64,000 nt of DNA. It comes from G965222335 sp965222335 (GTDB lineage Bacteria > Pseudomonadota > Gammaproteobacteria > Pseudomonadales > Halieaceae). The stretch is taken from the NCBI GenBank assembly GCA_965222335.1, contig OZ244944.1, forward strand, positions 62,001 through 126,000, given 5' to 3'. The notes below the pieces were generated by a model that was not told the origin of the DNA, ran no database searches, and saw only the letters and a program-made list of their open reading frames with translations. The position numbers were made by a program, and so were the translations under genes. Shown here in pieces: positions 53,045-62,177 of the stretch (its first letter is position 1; each line of letters opens with the position of its first letter).

Positions 53045-53809
53045 ATGGATTACCTCAGCGTTGCCGAGGCCCGTGACCAGCCCGGCCTGAAACTGGTGCT
53101 CACGGCCGGGGTGCCCGGCCCCTGGGGCGAGGCCGCGAAGGCGATTCTCGACCACAAGGGGCTGGAATATATTCCGGTACGCCAGGAGGCCGGGGGCGAC
53201 AATCCCGAGCTGCGGGCCTGGACCGGCCAGGATTCCGCCCCGGTGGCAGTGGTGGAGTCTGTGCCCCCGGTCAGTCACTGGCTGGACCTGTGGATGCTGG
53301 CGGAACGCCTGGCCCCCAAGCCGGCGCTGGTCCCTGATGATCCCGCCCTGCAGGCCGAAGCGGTCGGCACTGCAGCCCTGATTGCCGGGGTTTACGGCCT
53401 CGGCTGGCAGCGCCGCCTGCAGCTGCTGGCGCCGGGCATGGCGGCGGCGAACCCGCCGGAGATGATTGCACGCATGGCCGCCAAGTACGGCTGGTCCGCT
53501 GGCGGGGCCGCAGCGGCGGAGGGCAAACTGCTGGCAATTCTCGCCCACCTGGATGCGCGGCTGGCGGCTCAGGAAGCCGCGGGTTCCGAGGTTTTTATTG
53601 GCGACGCGCTGAGCGCGGTGGATCTCTACTGGGCCCATTTTGCCGGCATGATCTGCCCACTGCCGCCCGAGGACAACCCGATGCCCGATTTTTTACGTGC
53701 CGGCTACAGCAGCGGCAGCGAGGCCCTGCTTGCCGCTGTCACCCCGCGCCTGTTGGCGCACAGGGATCGGATGTTCCGCGAACACCTGACCCTGCCCATG
53801 GATTTCTAG
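53045..53809 (+). CDS. Glutathione S-transferase-like protein
   Basis: A 254-residue protein. LKLVLTAGVPGPWGEAAKAILDHKGLEYIPVRQEAGG gives the thioredoxin-like N-terminal domain. APVAVVESVPPVSHWLDLWMLAERLAP resembles the glutathione-binding end of that domain, and the helical C-terminal part has VFIGDALSAVDLYWAHF. The catalytic Ser/Tyr/Cys is not clear. The ATG immediately follows the amidohydrolase-like stop, so the two are co-translated, suggesting a conjugation or isomerisation step for the same compound. Confidence 0.75.
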   Translation: MDYLSVAEARDQPGLKLVLTAGVPGPWGEAAKAILDHKGLEYIPVRQEAGGDNPELRAWTGQDSAPVAVVESVPPVSHWLDLWMLAERLAPKPALVPDDPALQAEAVGTAALIAGVYGLGWQRRLQLLAPGMAAANPPEMIARMAAKYGWSAGGAAAAEGKLLAILAHLDARLAAQEAAGSEVFIGDALSAVDLYWAHFAGMICPLPPEDNPMPDFLRAGYSSGSEALLAAVTPRLLAHRDRMFREHLTLPMDF

Positions 53810-53825
53810 CCCTGAGGAGTAGCCT

Positions 53826-54275
53826 ATGAAAAGTCAGCAGGAAATGTCGGACCGCTGGGAAATCCAGGACCTTGTGTATCAGTACTCCGACATTATTGAC
53901 AGCAAGACCTTCGACCAGCTCCGCGATGTGTTCACCGCGGATGCTCACGTTGATTACAGCGCTTTTGGCGGCAACGTCGGCGACCTGGAATCAACCATCG
54001 CCTACCTGAAACAGGCGGTGGCGGATGAGATCTTTCCCAATTCCCAGCACCTCAATGCCAATATACAGGTTGAGCTGGACGGGGACAGCGCCCGGGGTCG
54101 GGTGATGTGCTTCAACCCCATGGAGATGGCGCTGCCGGAGGGCGGCACCCATACCTTCCTCCTCGGACTCTGGTATATCGACGAGTATCGCCGCACGGAC
54201 GCAGGCTGGCGGATCAGTCGCCGCGAGGAAGAGAAGAGCTGGGTCTTCAACGTCCCCGACTTTATGCAGCTGTAA
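53826..54275 (+). CDS. NTF2-like (SnoaL-type) domain protein
   Basis: A 149-residue cone-fold protein: DRWEIQDLVYQYSDIIDSKTFDQLRDVFTADAHVDYSAFGG is the standard N-terminus of the nuclear transport factor 2-like group. The later strands (NANIQVELDGDSARGRVMCFNPM, FLLGLWYIDEYRRTDAGWRISRREEEKSW) complete the fold. Members include ketosteroid isomerases, dehydratases and small ligand-binding proteins; the function here is unassigned. CTGAGGAGTAGCCT precedes the ATG, 16 nt after the GST-like gene. It converges with the acyl-CoA synthetase gene. Confidence 0.82.
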   Translation: MKSQQEMSDRWEIQDLVYQYSDIIDSKTFDQLRDVFTADAHVDYSAFGGNVGDLESTIAYLKQAVADEIFPNSQHLNANIQVELDGDSARGRVMCFNPMEMALPEGGTHTFLLGLWYIDEYRRTDAGWRISRREEEKSWVFNVPDFMQL

Positions 54276-54287
54276 GCACCTCGCGCG

Positions 54288-55997
54288 TCAAGCTTCCAAC
54301 CGCGCGAGATAACCCTCGCGCACGGCCTTCTTCAGGATCTTCCCGGTCGCGTTCTTGGGTAGCGGCCCGTCGCTGAAGTGAATCCGCGCGGGCACCTTGA
54401 AGCCCGCGAGCTGCTCGCCGACGGCCGCCTGCAGGCCCGGCTCGTCAAGTTTGTCACTGTCTGCGTAGACGCAGGCCACCAGTTCCTCGCCCCACTCGGG
54501 GTGGGGTATGCCGAAAACGGTGGCTTCCTGTACGCCGGGGAGGGAGGCCAGCACACCCTCGACCTCGATCGGGTAGATATTCTCGCCCCCGCGGATCACC
54601 ATGTCCTTGATCCGGTCCACCACGTAGAGAAAACCCAGCTCGTCGACATAGCCGACGTCGCCGGTGGCCACCCAGCCGTCGACAAAGGTCTCGGCACTGG
54701 CCTCGGGAAGGTTCCAGTACTGCTGCACATTGGTCGGGCTCCTGACGTAGATTTCGCCACGGCTGCCCTCGGGCAGGAACTCACCGTGCTCATCGACGGT
54801 CCGGATATCCACGATGGGCGAAATCGTGCCCGCCGACCCCGGGGCCAGGCGATAGGCCTCGCCGGTGCAGCTGGAGCCGGTGGCGTTGGTCTCGGTCATG
54901 CCGTAGCCGGTACCCGGGTAGGCGTCCGGCAGGCGCCTGTAGATCAGGTCCTTGAGGTGCGGCGGGCAGGCGGTGCCGCCGGCACCAATCGCGAACAGGC
55001 TGCTGGTATCCGTAGAGTCAAAAGCCGGGGATTCCAGCATCGCGATACTCATGGCCGGCACCCCGGTAAACACGGTAATCCGCTCCCGCTGGATGATTTC
55101 CAGGGCCTGCTCGGGGTCCCACTTGTACATGATGCTGAGTTTGCGCCCGCCGCGGAGGTTACCGAGGAACACCGCGTAGCAGCCGGACACGTGGAACAGG
55201 GGCACCGCGAGCAGGGTCGCGGGATCGAAGCCGCTGCCCAGCATCTTTTCGATCGTGGGCATATTGACCATGGCCGACAGGGCCGCCATGTACTCGAAGT
55301 TATACAGTGCCTGGCTCACCGCGAAATGGGTCGAGGCGGCGCCCTTGGGCCGGCCCGTCGTCCCGGAAGTGTACATGATGATCGCCAGGTCGCCGGGGGC
55401 GATGTCCACCTCGGGCAGCTTGTCCGGGGCCTCCTGCGACAGTGACCACGGCTCAATCCACTCATCCCGGGTATCATCGCCGCGGACCTGGATTGCCCGG
55501 CAGTCGAGGTCGGCGAGCTGATCGCGCAGGTAGCCCAGGCGTTCGGGGTCACAGAACACAACCCGGGCGCCGGAATCGCGGATGCCGTAAGCCAGTTCGT
55601 CAGCGCGGCCCCAGCTGTTGAGGGGCACGACCACCGCGCCGATCGAGATGCCGGCGACAAAGGCCATCATCCACTCCGGATAGTTGCGCATGGCGATAGC
55701 GATGCGGTCGCCGCGCTGGACACCGTGGGTCTTGACCAGGTGGTTGGCGAGGCGGTCGGCCGCGGTGAAGAATTCAGCGAAACTCCAGCGTTCATCCCGG
55801 TAGGTGATAAAGGTCTTGTCAGCGTGCTGGCGGCCGGCGTCGATGGCATCGCGCAGTGTCCCTGGCGCCTGCTTGTAGCTGCGCAGCTCCACGCCATTGA
55901 TCTGGCGCTGTTCCATTTCCCAGGGCGCTCCGGGTCCGGTCAGCTGCTGGCCGGCCTCTGTCATCGCCTCTACCAGTTCGGCTCGCGCATCAGTCAT
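54288..55997 (-). CDS. Acyl-CoA synthetase (AMP-binding enzyme)
   Basis: A 569-residue adenylate-forming ligase. The phosphate loop IMYTSGTTGRPKGAAST, the A5-type GYGMTETNATGSS, the hinge region LYVVDRIKDMVIRGGENIYPIEVEG and the C-terminal catalytic lysine in LPKNATGKILKKAVREGY are all present. It activates a carboxylic acid as CoA thioester; fatty acid or a steroid/terpenoid side chain are both possible. AGGAGA precedes the ATG. It converges with the P450-to-NTF2 run (12 nt between stops), and shares a probable role in breakdown of the same class of substrates. Confidence 0.9.
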   Translation of the reverse strand: MTDARAELVEAMTEAGQQLTGPGAPWEMEQRQINGVELRSYKQAPGTLRDAIDAGRQHADKTFITYRDERWSFAEFFTAADRLANHLVKTHGVQRGDRIAIAMRNYPEWMMAFVAGISIGAVVVPLNSWGRADELAYGIRDSGARVVFCDPERLGYLRDQLADLDCRAIQVRGDDTRDEWIEPWSLSQEAPDKLPEVDIAPGDLAIIMYTSGTTGRPKGAASTHFAVSQALYNFEYMAALSAMVNMPTIEKMLGSGFDPATLLAVPLFHVSGCYAVFLGNLRGGRKLSIMYKWDPEQALEIIQRERITVFTGVPAMSIAMLESPAFDSTDTSSLFAIGAGGTACPPHLKDLIYRRLPDAYPGTGYGMTETNATGSSCTGEAYRLAPGSAGTISPIVDIRTVDEHGEFLPEGSRGEIYVRSPTNVQQYWNLPEASAETFVDGWVATGDVGYVDELGFLYVVDRIKDMVIRGGENIYPIEVEGVLASLPGVQEATVFGIPHPEWGEELVACVYADSDKLDEPGLQAAVGEQLAGFKVPARIHFSDGPLPKNATGKILKKAVREGYLARLEA

Positions 55998-56204
55998 GCT
56001 GTCTCCTGTGATTGCGGTTGGGGCTGCTATTTGTCTGTCCCGGCATAATACGCGCGGCGCCCTTCGCTGCCCAGTCGACGGCGGGCTATGTTGAACCGCG
56101 TCGGCCTATTTGAACCGCGGGGCCGCTCGATTGCGGGCCCTGCGCAAAGCCTGTACATTAGCCGCGTTTAACCCACAGCCCACTGATACCAGCAAGGAAA
56201 GTCT

Positions 56205-56543
56205 ATGAGTTTGTTTATCGCCAGCGCGCATGCCCAGGCCGGCGCGGCCCCGGCGCCACAGGGTGGCGAGCTGTTCCAGATTGTCTTCCTCGTGGGCCTG
56301 TTTGCCCTGTTCTATTTCATTGCCATCCGCCCCCAGCGCAAGCGCCAGAAAGAGCACGCGCAGATGGTGGCCGCCCTGAACAAGGGCGATGAAGTGGTGA
56401 CGACCTCGGGCATCCTAGGCAAGATCACCAGCCTCGACGACCACTACATCGTGCTCAACGTGGCCAACAACGTGGATATGAAATTCCAGCGCGTTCATGT
56501 GCACGCGGTGTTGCCCAAGGGCACCCTCAAAACCATCGGCTGA
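56205..56543 (+). CDS. yajC: Preprotein translocase subunit YajC
   Basis: A 112-residue protein with one N-terminal membrane helix (about 24-42, LFQIVFLVGLFALFYFIAIRP), then RPQRKRQKEHAQM and the small cytoplasmic domain GDEVVTTSGILGKI. It is a clear YajC, accessory to SecDF. In most gammaproteobacteria it is followed by secD and secF and preceded by tgt. Here the neighbours are an acyl-CoA synthetase and a desulfhydrase gene whose ATG overlaps the yajC stop (TGATG). Confidence 0.93.
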   Translation: MSLFIASAHAQAGAAPAPQGGELFQIVFLVGLFALFYFIAIRPQRKRQKEHAQMVAALNKGDEVVTTSGILGKITSLDDHYIVLNVANNVDMKFQRVHVHAVLPKGTLKTIG

Positions 56544-57532
56544 TGACGGTTAAATTCCCGCGGCGTGTGCCGCTCGCGGGCACACCGACACCATTGCAGT
56601 TCCTGCCCCGGGCCAGCGAGGCCTGGGGAGGAGAACATCGCCTCTGGATTAAACGCGACGACCTCACCGGCTGTATTCTCAGCGGCAACAAGGTCCGCAA
56701 GCTCGAGTTTATCCTTGCTCACGCCCAGGACACCGGCTGCGACACCCTGATTACCTGCGGCGGCATCCAGAGCAACCACTGCCGGGCCACGGCCTTTGTC
56801 GGCGCCCAGGCGGGCCTGGACGTTCACCTGGTGCTGCGCGGCGACGAGCCCGACGAGAGCGACGGCAACTACTTCCTCGACCAGCTCGCCGGTGCCACGA
56901 TCACCTGCGTACCCAAGCAGGACTTCGTCAGGGACCTCCCGGGTCGTTTGCAAGCCCTGGCCGAGGACTATGCCAGCCGCGGCCGCAAGGCCCTGGTCAT
57001 CCCCACCGGCGGCAGCGATGGTATCGGCGCCTGGGGTTATATCGATGGCGCCAGGGAACTCGCGCGGGACCTGCAGTCGGCGGCCATCGACCGGGCGCAC
57101 GTGGTCTGCGCCAGCGGTTCCGGCGGCACCCAGGCCGGCCTGACCCTGGGCGCGGCCCTGTATGAAATGCCGGTGACGGTATGGGGCGTGGCGGTATGCG
57201 ACAACGAACAGTACTTTATGGACAAGGTGCGCCAGGATGCCAGCGACTGGTCGCGGCGATTTCCCCAGGTACCCGCAGTCGATATACAGCCCCGGGTGAT
57301 CGATGGCTATGTCGGCGACGGCTACGGCATTGCCGGGCCCGAGGTATTCCAGCTCATCCGCGAGCTGGCGCGACTCGAGGGTATCGTCCTGGACCCCGTC
57401 TACACCGGAAAGGCTTTCCACGGACTGCTGCAGGAGCTGGCCGCCGGTCGGTTCCGTGGCTGTCGCGACATCGTATTCGTACACACGGGCGGCATTTTCG
57501 GCCTGCTCGCACAGCGGGCCGCCTGCATCTGA
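56543..57532 (+). CDS. D-cysteine desulfhydrase family PLP enzyme
   Basis: A 329-residue fold-type II PLP enzyme of the ACC deaminase/D-cysteine desulfhydrase group. LWIKRDDLTGCILSGNKVRKLEF carries the PLP lysine (NKVRKLE). CGGIQSNHCRATAF is the substrate loop, and IPTGGSDGIGAWGY and ASGSGGTQAGLTLG bind the phosphate. The last part YTGKAFHGLL is normal. The true substrate (D-cysteine, L-cysteate or ACC) cannot be told. Translation is coupled to yajC. Confidence 0.87.
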   Translation: MTVKFPRRVPLAGTPTPLQFLPRASEAWGGEHRLWIKRDDLTGCILSGNKVRKLEFILAHAQDTGCDTLITCGGIQSNHCRATAFVGAQAGLDVHLVLRGDEPDESDGNYFLDQLAGATITCVPKQDFVRDLPGRLQALAEDYASRGRKALVIPTGGSDGIGAWGYIDGARELARDLQSAAIDRAHVVCASGSGGTQAGLTLGAALYEMPVTVWGVAVCDNEQYFMDKVRQDASDWSRRFPQVPAVDIQPRVIDGYVGDGYGIAGPEVFQLIRELARLEGIVLDPVYTGKAFHGLLQELAAGRFRGCRDIVFVHTGGIFGLLAQRAACI

Positions 57533-57584
57533 TAGACTCACGCGCTAGCGCCCGGCGCCAACAGCATATGACAGGGGGAATGTA

Positions 57585-58913
57585 ATGGCAGAGCTGATTG
57601 CCACCGTGAACGCCTGGGCCTGGGGCCCGGTAATGCTGGTCCTGCTGCTGGGCACTGGCGTCTATCTCAGCGCCGGGCTGCGTTTCCTGACCCTGCGCAA
57701 GCTGCCCGTGGCCCTGGGCCTGCTGCTGCGGGGCCGCAAGGGCGCGGGGGAGGGCGATATCTCGCCGTTCAGCGCGCTGATGACCTCCCTGTCCGCCACC
57801 ATCGGCACCGGCAACATCGCCGGGGTGGCTACCGCGGTCGCCCTCGGGGGACCGGGCGCCCTCCTGTGGATGTGGATCACCGCGCTGGTGGGCATGGCGA
57901 CCAAGTACGCCGAGGCGGTGCTCGCGGTGCGCTTCCGCGAACAGGACAGCGACGGCAACTACAGCGGTGGCCCGATGTACTATATCCGCAACGGCCTGCA
58001 CAAGCGCTGGCACTGGCTGGGTTTCGCCTTCGCCCTGTTCGGCAGCCTCGCGGGCTTCGGTATCGCCAACACGGTGCAATCCAACTCCGTGTCCCAGGTG
58101 CTCAACGACTCCTTTGCCGTGCCGCCACTGGCCACCGGCCTGATCCTGATGGTCCTGGTGGGTGCGGTGGTGCTCGGGGGTATTCGCCGGATCGCCAACG
58201 TCGCCAGCTGGCTGGTGCCCTTCATGGCGATGAGCTATATCTTCATGTCGCTGGTGGTGCTGGTCACCCACCTGGACCAGATTCCCCACGCCTTTGGCGT
58301 GATCATCGACAGCGCCCTGAACGGCACCGCCGCCGCCGGCGGCTTCGCCGGTGCCACGGTCTGGGCGGCGCTGCGCTTTGGCGTGGCCCGCGGTATCTTC
58401 TCCAACGAAGCGGGCCTCGGCAGCGCCCCCATTGCCCACGCCGCGGCGCGCACCAACCAGCCCGTGCAGCAGGGCATGATCGCGATGCTCGGTACCTTCA
58501 TCGACACCCTGATCGTCTGCAGCATGACCGGCCTGGTGATCGTGATCATGGATGTCCTGCCCAGCGGCATCAGCGGTGCCAGCCTCACCTCCATGGCCTT
58601 TGGCAGTGCGTTTCCCGGCGGCGAGTACATCGTGACTATCGGGCTGTGCGTGTTCGCGTTTACCACCATGATCGGCTGGTCCTTCTACGGCGAGCGCTGT
58701 GTGGTGTTCCTGGTCGGTACCCGGGGCATCCTCCCGTTCCGCCTGGCCTGGGTCATTGCGATCCCGGTGGGTACCGTGATCCAGCTCGACCTGGTATGGC
58801 TGATCGCCGATACCCTGAACGCGTTTATGGCGATTCCCAACCTGATCGCGCTGCTGATGCTTTCGCCCCTGGTGTTCAAGATCAGCCGCGAGTACTTCGA
58901 GAGTCAGGCCTAA
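57585..58913 (+). CDS. AGCS-family alanine/glycine:cation symporter
   Basis: A 442-residue inner-membrane transporter with about ten helices. The AGCS signatures TSLSATIGTGNIAGVATAV and YSGGPMYYIRNGL are present, as are IFSNEAGLGSAPIAHAAARTN and GWSFYGERCVVFL. It imports alanine or glycine with sodium or protons. GACAGGGGGAATGTA precedes the ATG. The next gene begins nine bases after the stop. Confidence 0.93.
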   Translation: MAELIATVNAWAWGPVMLVLLLGTGVYLSAGLRFLTLRKLPVALGLLLRGRKGAGEGDISPFSALMTSLSATIGTGNIAGVATAVALGGPGALLWMWITALVGMATKYAEAVLAVRFREQDSDGNYSGGPMYYIRNGLHKRWHWLGFAFALFGSLAGFGIANTVQSNSVSQVLNDSFAVPPLATGLILMVLVGAVVLGGIRRIANVASWLVPFMAMSYIFMSLVVLVTHLDQIPHAFGVIIDSALNGTAAAGGFAGATVWAALRFGVARGIFSNEAGLGSAPIAHAAARTNQPVQQGMIAMLGTFIDTLIVCSMTGLVIVIMDVLPSGISGASLTSMAFGSAFPGGEYIVTIGLCVFAFTTMIGWSFYGERCVVFLVGTRGILPFRLAWVIAIPVGTVIQLDLVWLIADTLNAFMAIPNLIALLMLSPLVFKISREYFESQA

Positions 58914-58922
58914 GGTCGCCCC

Positions 58923-61064
58923 ATGAGCCAGATCCTGGATTCGGTTGAGGACTGTGTGGAACACACCCTGCAGCGGGTCGGCAAGCGGGTGGTGCTGGCC
59001 GCGCCCCTGGGGCTGGGTAAACCGGTACAGCTGATCAATGCCTTCTATCGGCGGGCCGCGGAAGACGCCTCCCTGTCACTGCACATCTACACCGCGCTGT
59101 CACTGGAGCGTCCACCGTCCGGGTCGGGGCTTGAATCGAGGCTGCTGGCCCCGGTTCTGGATCGCGTGTTTGCTGACTATGAAGAGCTGGCCTACATGGC
59201 GCCGCTGCGCGCGGGGGCTCTGCCGCCCAACATCCAGGTCAGTGAGTTCTACTTCAAGGCCGGGGCGATGAAGCAAGTGCCCGAAGCCCAGCGCCACTAC
59301 ATCTCCAGCAACTACACCCACGCCGCCCGGGACATGGTCACCCAGGGTGCCAACGTGGTGGCGCAGCTGGTTGCGCGCCGCGGTGACGAAGTCAGCCTGT
59401 CCTGCAACCCCGATACCACGCGCCAGCTGGCCAGGCTGCTGGACGAGGCTGGCCGCGAGTGCCTGTTCCTGGGGCAGGTACACGATGACTTGCCCTTTAT
59501 GGGGCGCGATGCGATCGCACCGCCAGACTTGTTTGACTTCGTGGTGGATAACCGGCAATACGACCGCCGGCTGTTCAGCGTGCCCAATGCCCGGGTACCG
59601 CTGGCCGATCACGCCACCGCGATTCACGCCGCCAGCCTGGTTGTCGACGGCGGCACCCTGCAGATTGGTATCGGCGCCCTCGGGGATGCGGTCGCCGATG
59701 CCTGCATCCTGCGCCAGCGGGAGCCCGGGGCTTTCGGCGCGATGCTGGACGCTCTCGGCGAGGGACCTGCGTCCGCGGGGCAGCACCGCGAGGGCTTCAC
59801 TGAAGGCCTGTACGCCTCCACCGAGATGTTTGTTAACGGCATGCTGCAGCTGATTGAGGCCGGGGTGATCAAGCGCCGGGTCTACGACCAGCTGGAGTTA
59901 CAGCGGGGTCTCAACAGCGGAGCGATCACCGAGCAGGCGGACGCGCGGCTGCTGGCATTCTGCCGTGAGCGGGGCCTGCTACCCCGGCAACTGGATGAGC
60001 CGGCGCTGGCACAAGGCCAGCACTGGGGCTGGCTGCCTGAAGCGCTGACCCTGCAGGGCAGTGACCTGCGCCTGGGTGCGCAGAGCCTGGAGAATGACCT
60101 GGACGCCAACCAGACCCGGGAGGCGCTGCTCGCGGCGCTGGCAGGACAGTCCCTGCATCACGGTTGCGTCCTGCACGGTGGCTTCTTCCTGGGCCCGGCG
60201 GATTTCTACCAGCGCCTGCGCACGCTGCCGGACGCGGTGGGCGAAAGTATTTGCATGACCGGAGTCGAGCGCACCAACCAGCTGATCGAGAACGTACCGC
60301 TGTATACCGCCCAGCGACGCAGGGCCCGCTTTATCAATACCGGGATGATGGTCAGCCTGTCGGGGGCGGTGGCCTCGGACGGGCTGGAAGACGGCACTGT
60401 GATTTCGGGGGTAGGGGGGCAGTACAACTTTGTGGCCATGGCCCATGAACTGCCGGGTGCGCGCTCAATCCTCTGCATTCGCAGTACCCGGGGTGCTGGC
60501 CGCGAGCTGCAGTCGAACATCGTCCCCCACTATGGCCATACCACGATTCCCCGCCACCTGCGGGATATCGTGGTGACTGAGTACGGCATCGCCGACCTGC
60601 GTGGCCAGGAGGACGCCGAGGTGATCAAGCGCCTGCTGGCGGTCGCCGATTCCCGCTTCCAGGAGGAACTGCGCCAGCACGCGGTGGCCGTCGGCAAGCT
60701 GGAGCCGGACTACCGCATTCCCGAGCGCTACCGCCACAACACGCCCGCTCGCCTGCGCCGGGCCCTGGAACCCTTCCAGCGCCAGGGACTGCTGGCGGAT
60801 TTCCCCTTCGGCTGTGAGCTGACAGAGATTGAACAGGCCCTCGCCGCCGCACTGAAACCGCTGCCGGCCACACTGCGCAGCCCCGGCGGCTGGTGGCAGC
60901 TCTGGCGCACTGGCGCTGGCAGTGCGGGCGAACGTGAGGTCCTGGCGCCCTACCTGGAGCGCCTGGGGCTGGCGGCCCCCGAGTCCTCGCGTGAGCGACT
61001 GCTGGCCTGGCTGGTTGCGGCGCAGCTGCGGCGCTGCGGCATCGGCCGGGGGGCAGGGGCCTGA
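58923..61064 (+). CDS. Acetyl-CoA hydrolase/transferase family protein, extended
   Basis: A 713-residue protein. The C-terminal half holds the family core: ARFINTGMMVSLSGAVASDGL, GVGGQYNFVAMAHEL, NIVPHYGHTTIPRHLRDIVVTEYGIADLRGQ and the final helical region. The N-terminal half (about 1-300) is a second Rossmann-like CoA-transferase domain (VVLAAPLGLGKPVQLINAFYRRA). Acetyl-CoA hydrolase/CoA-transferase proteins are usually 430-640 residues, so this is a long variant with about 100 extra C-terminal residues. It follows the symporter gene by nine bases. The acyl substrates are unknown. Confidence 0.85.
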   Translation: MSQILDSVEDCVEHTLQRVGKRVVLAAPLGLGKPVQLINAFYRRAAEDASLSLHIYTALSLERPPSGSGLESRLLAPVLDRVFADYEELAYMAPLRAGALPPNIQVSEFYFKAGAMKQVPEAQRHYISSNYTHAARDMVTQGANVVAQLVARRGDEVSLSCNPDTTRQLARLLDEAGRECLFLGQVHDDLPFMGRDAIAPPDLFDFVVDNRQYDRRLFSVPNARVPLADHATAIHAASLVVDGGTLQIGIGALGDAVADACILRQREPGAFGAMLDALGEGPASAGQHREGFTEGLYASTEMFVNGMLQLIEAGVIKRRVYDQLELQRGLNSGAITEQADARLLAFCRERGLLPRQLDEPALAQGQHWGWLPEALTLQGSDLRLGAQSLENDLDANQTREALLAALAGQSLHHGCVLHGGFFLGPADFYQRLRTLPDAVGESICMTGVERTNQLIENVPLYTAQRRRARFINTGMMVSLSGAVASDGLEDGTVISGVGGQYNFVAMAHELPGARSILCIRSTRGAGRELQSNIVPHYGHTTIPRHLRDIVVTEYGIADLRGQEDAEVIKRLLAVADSRFQEELRQHAVAVGKLEPDYRIPERYRHNTPARLRRALEPFQRQGLLADFPFGCELTEIEQALAAALKPLPATLRSPGGWWQLWRTGAGSAGEREVLAPYLERLGLAAPESSRERLLAWLVAAQLRRCGIGRGAGA

Positions 61065-61106
61065 CCCCGGCTGGCGCCCGTCCGGCGGCGAGAGTATCCT
61101 CGGGGC

Positions 61107-62054
61107 ATGAGTAAAACGGCTGACAGCAGCGACGATTCGCGCCCCCTCACCACGAGTGACAACACCAGTGACAACAAGCTGGTGATCGCCATTTCATCCC
61201 GCGCCCTGTTCAACCTCGACGACAGCCACGCGGTCTTCGAGCAGGAGGGACTGGAAGCCTACTCGGCCTACCAGGTTGCCCGTGAGGACGAACCGCTGGA
61301 GCCGGGGGAGGCGTTTCCGCTGGTGCAGAAGATGCTGCGGCTCAACGAGATTCTCGGCGGCGACGCCCGGGTGGAAGTCGTGCTGCTGTCGCGTAACAGC
61401 GCCGATACCGGGCTGCGGGTCTTCAACTCCATCCAGCATTACCAGCTGCCGATCAGCCGCGCCGCGTTCTGCGGTGGCGAGAGTCCCTGGCGCTATATCC
61501 GCGCCTTTGGCTGCCAGCTGTTCCTGTCCAACGAGGCTGAGGATGTGCGCTACGCCCTGGACTGCGGGGTGGCGGCGGCCACCCTGGTGTCGCGCCAGGG
61601 CGGACGTAGCGACAGCGAGCAGCTGCGCTTCGCGTTCGACGGCGATGCGGTCCTGTTCTCGGACGAGGCAGAGCGGGTATTCAAGCAGGAGGGGCTCGAA
61701 GCCTTTACCGCGGCGGAGCAGGCCGCCGCCCGCACGCCCCTGAGCGGCGGGCCCTTCAAGCCCTTCCTCGCTGCCCTGCACCGCCTGCAGCAGGCCTTCC
61801 CGGCCAGCGAGGCGCCGATCCGCACCGCCCTGGTCACCGCGCGCTCGGCGCCGGCCCACGAGCGCGTGATTCGAACCCTGCGGGCCTGGAATATCCGTAT
61901 CGACGAGTCCATTTTTCTCGGCGGGCTGAACAAGACGGAATTCCTGCGTGCCTACCAGGCGGATGTGTTTTTTGACGACCAGCAGACCCACTGTGCCTCC
62001 GCCGGGGAGCACATCGCCACCGGGCACGTGCCCCACGGTGTCGCCAATCTCTAG
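61107..62054 (+). CDS. Cytosolic-type 5'-nucleotidase
   Basis: A 315-residue protein of the 5-nucleotidase family (related to animal cytosolic 5'-nucleotidase IA): LVIAISSRALFNLDDSHAVFEQEGLEAYSAYQ at the start, VVLLSRNSADTGLRVFNSI, CGGESPWRYIRAFGCQLFLSN and FFDDQQTHCASAGEHIATGHVPHGV. HAD-like aspartates appear in the second half (DGDAVLFSDEAE). The motif FxxEGLEA occurs twice, at about 47 and about 195, an internal repeat usual for the family. It dephosphorylates nucleoside monophosphates. Single gene. Confidence 0.88.
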   Translation: MSKTADSSDDSRPLTTSDNTSDNKLVIAISSRALFNLDDSHAVFEQEGLEAYSAYQVAREDEPLEPGEAFPLVQKMLRLNEILGGDARVEVVLLSRNSADTGLRVFNSIQHYQLPISRAAFCGGESPWRYIRAFGCQLFLSNEAEDVRYALDCGVAAATLVSRQGGRSDSEQLRFAFDGDAVLFSDEAERVFKQEGLEAFTAAEQAAARTPLSGGPFKPFLAALHRLQQAFPASEAPIRTALVTARSAPAHERVIRTLRAWNIRIDESIFLGGLNKTEFLRAYQADVFFDDQQTHCASAGEHIATGHVPHGVANL

Positions 62055-62177
62055 GCGCGCGATGAGGGCATCTCCGCGCAATTTGTTATTCCATTTTGGG
62101 TGGCATTGGGCCTTGTTGACTACTATTCTTCATAAGCATCCCGCCCCATCATGCAGGGATCGCTGGAGAAATGTTTT

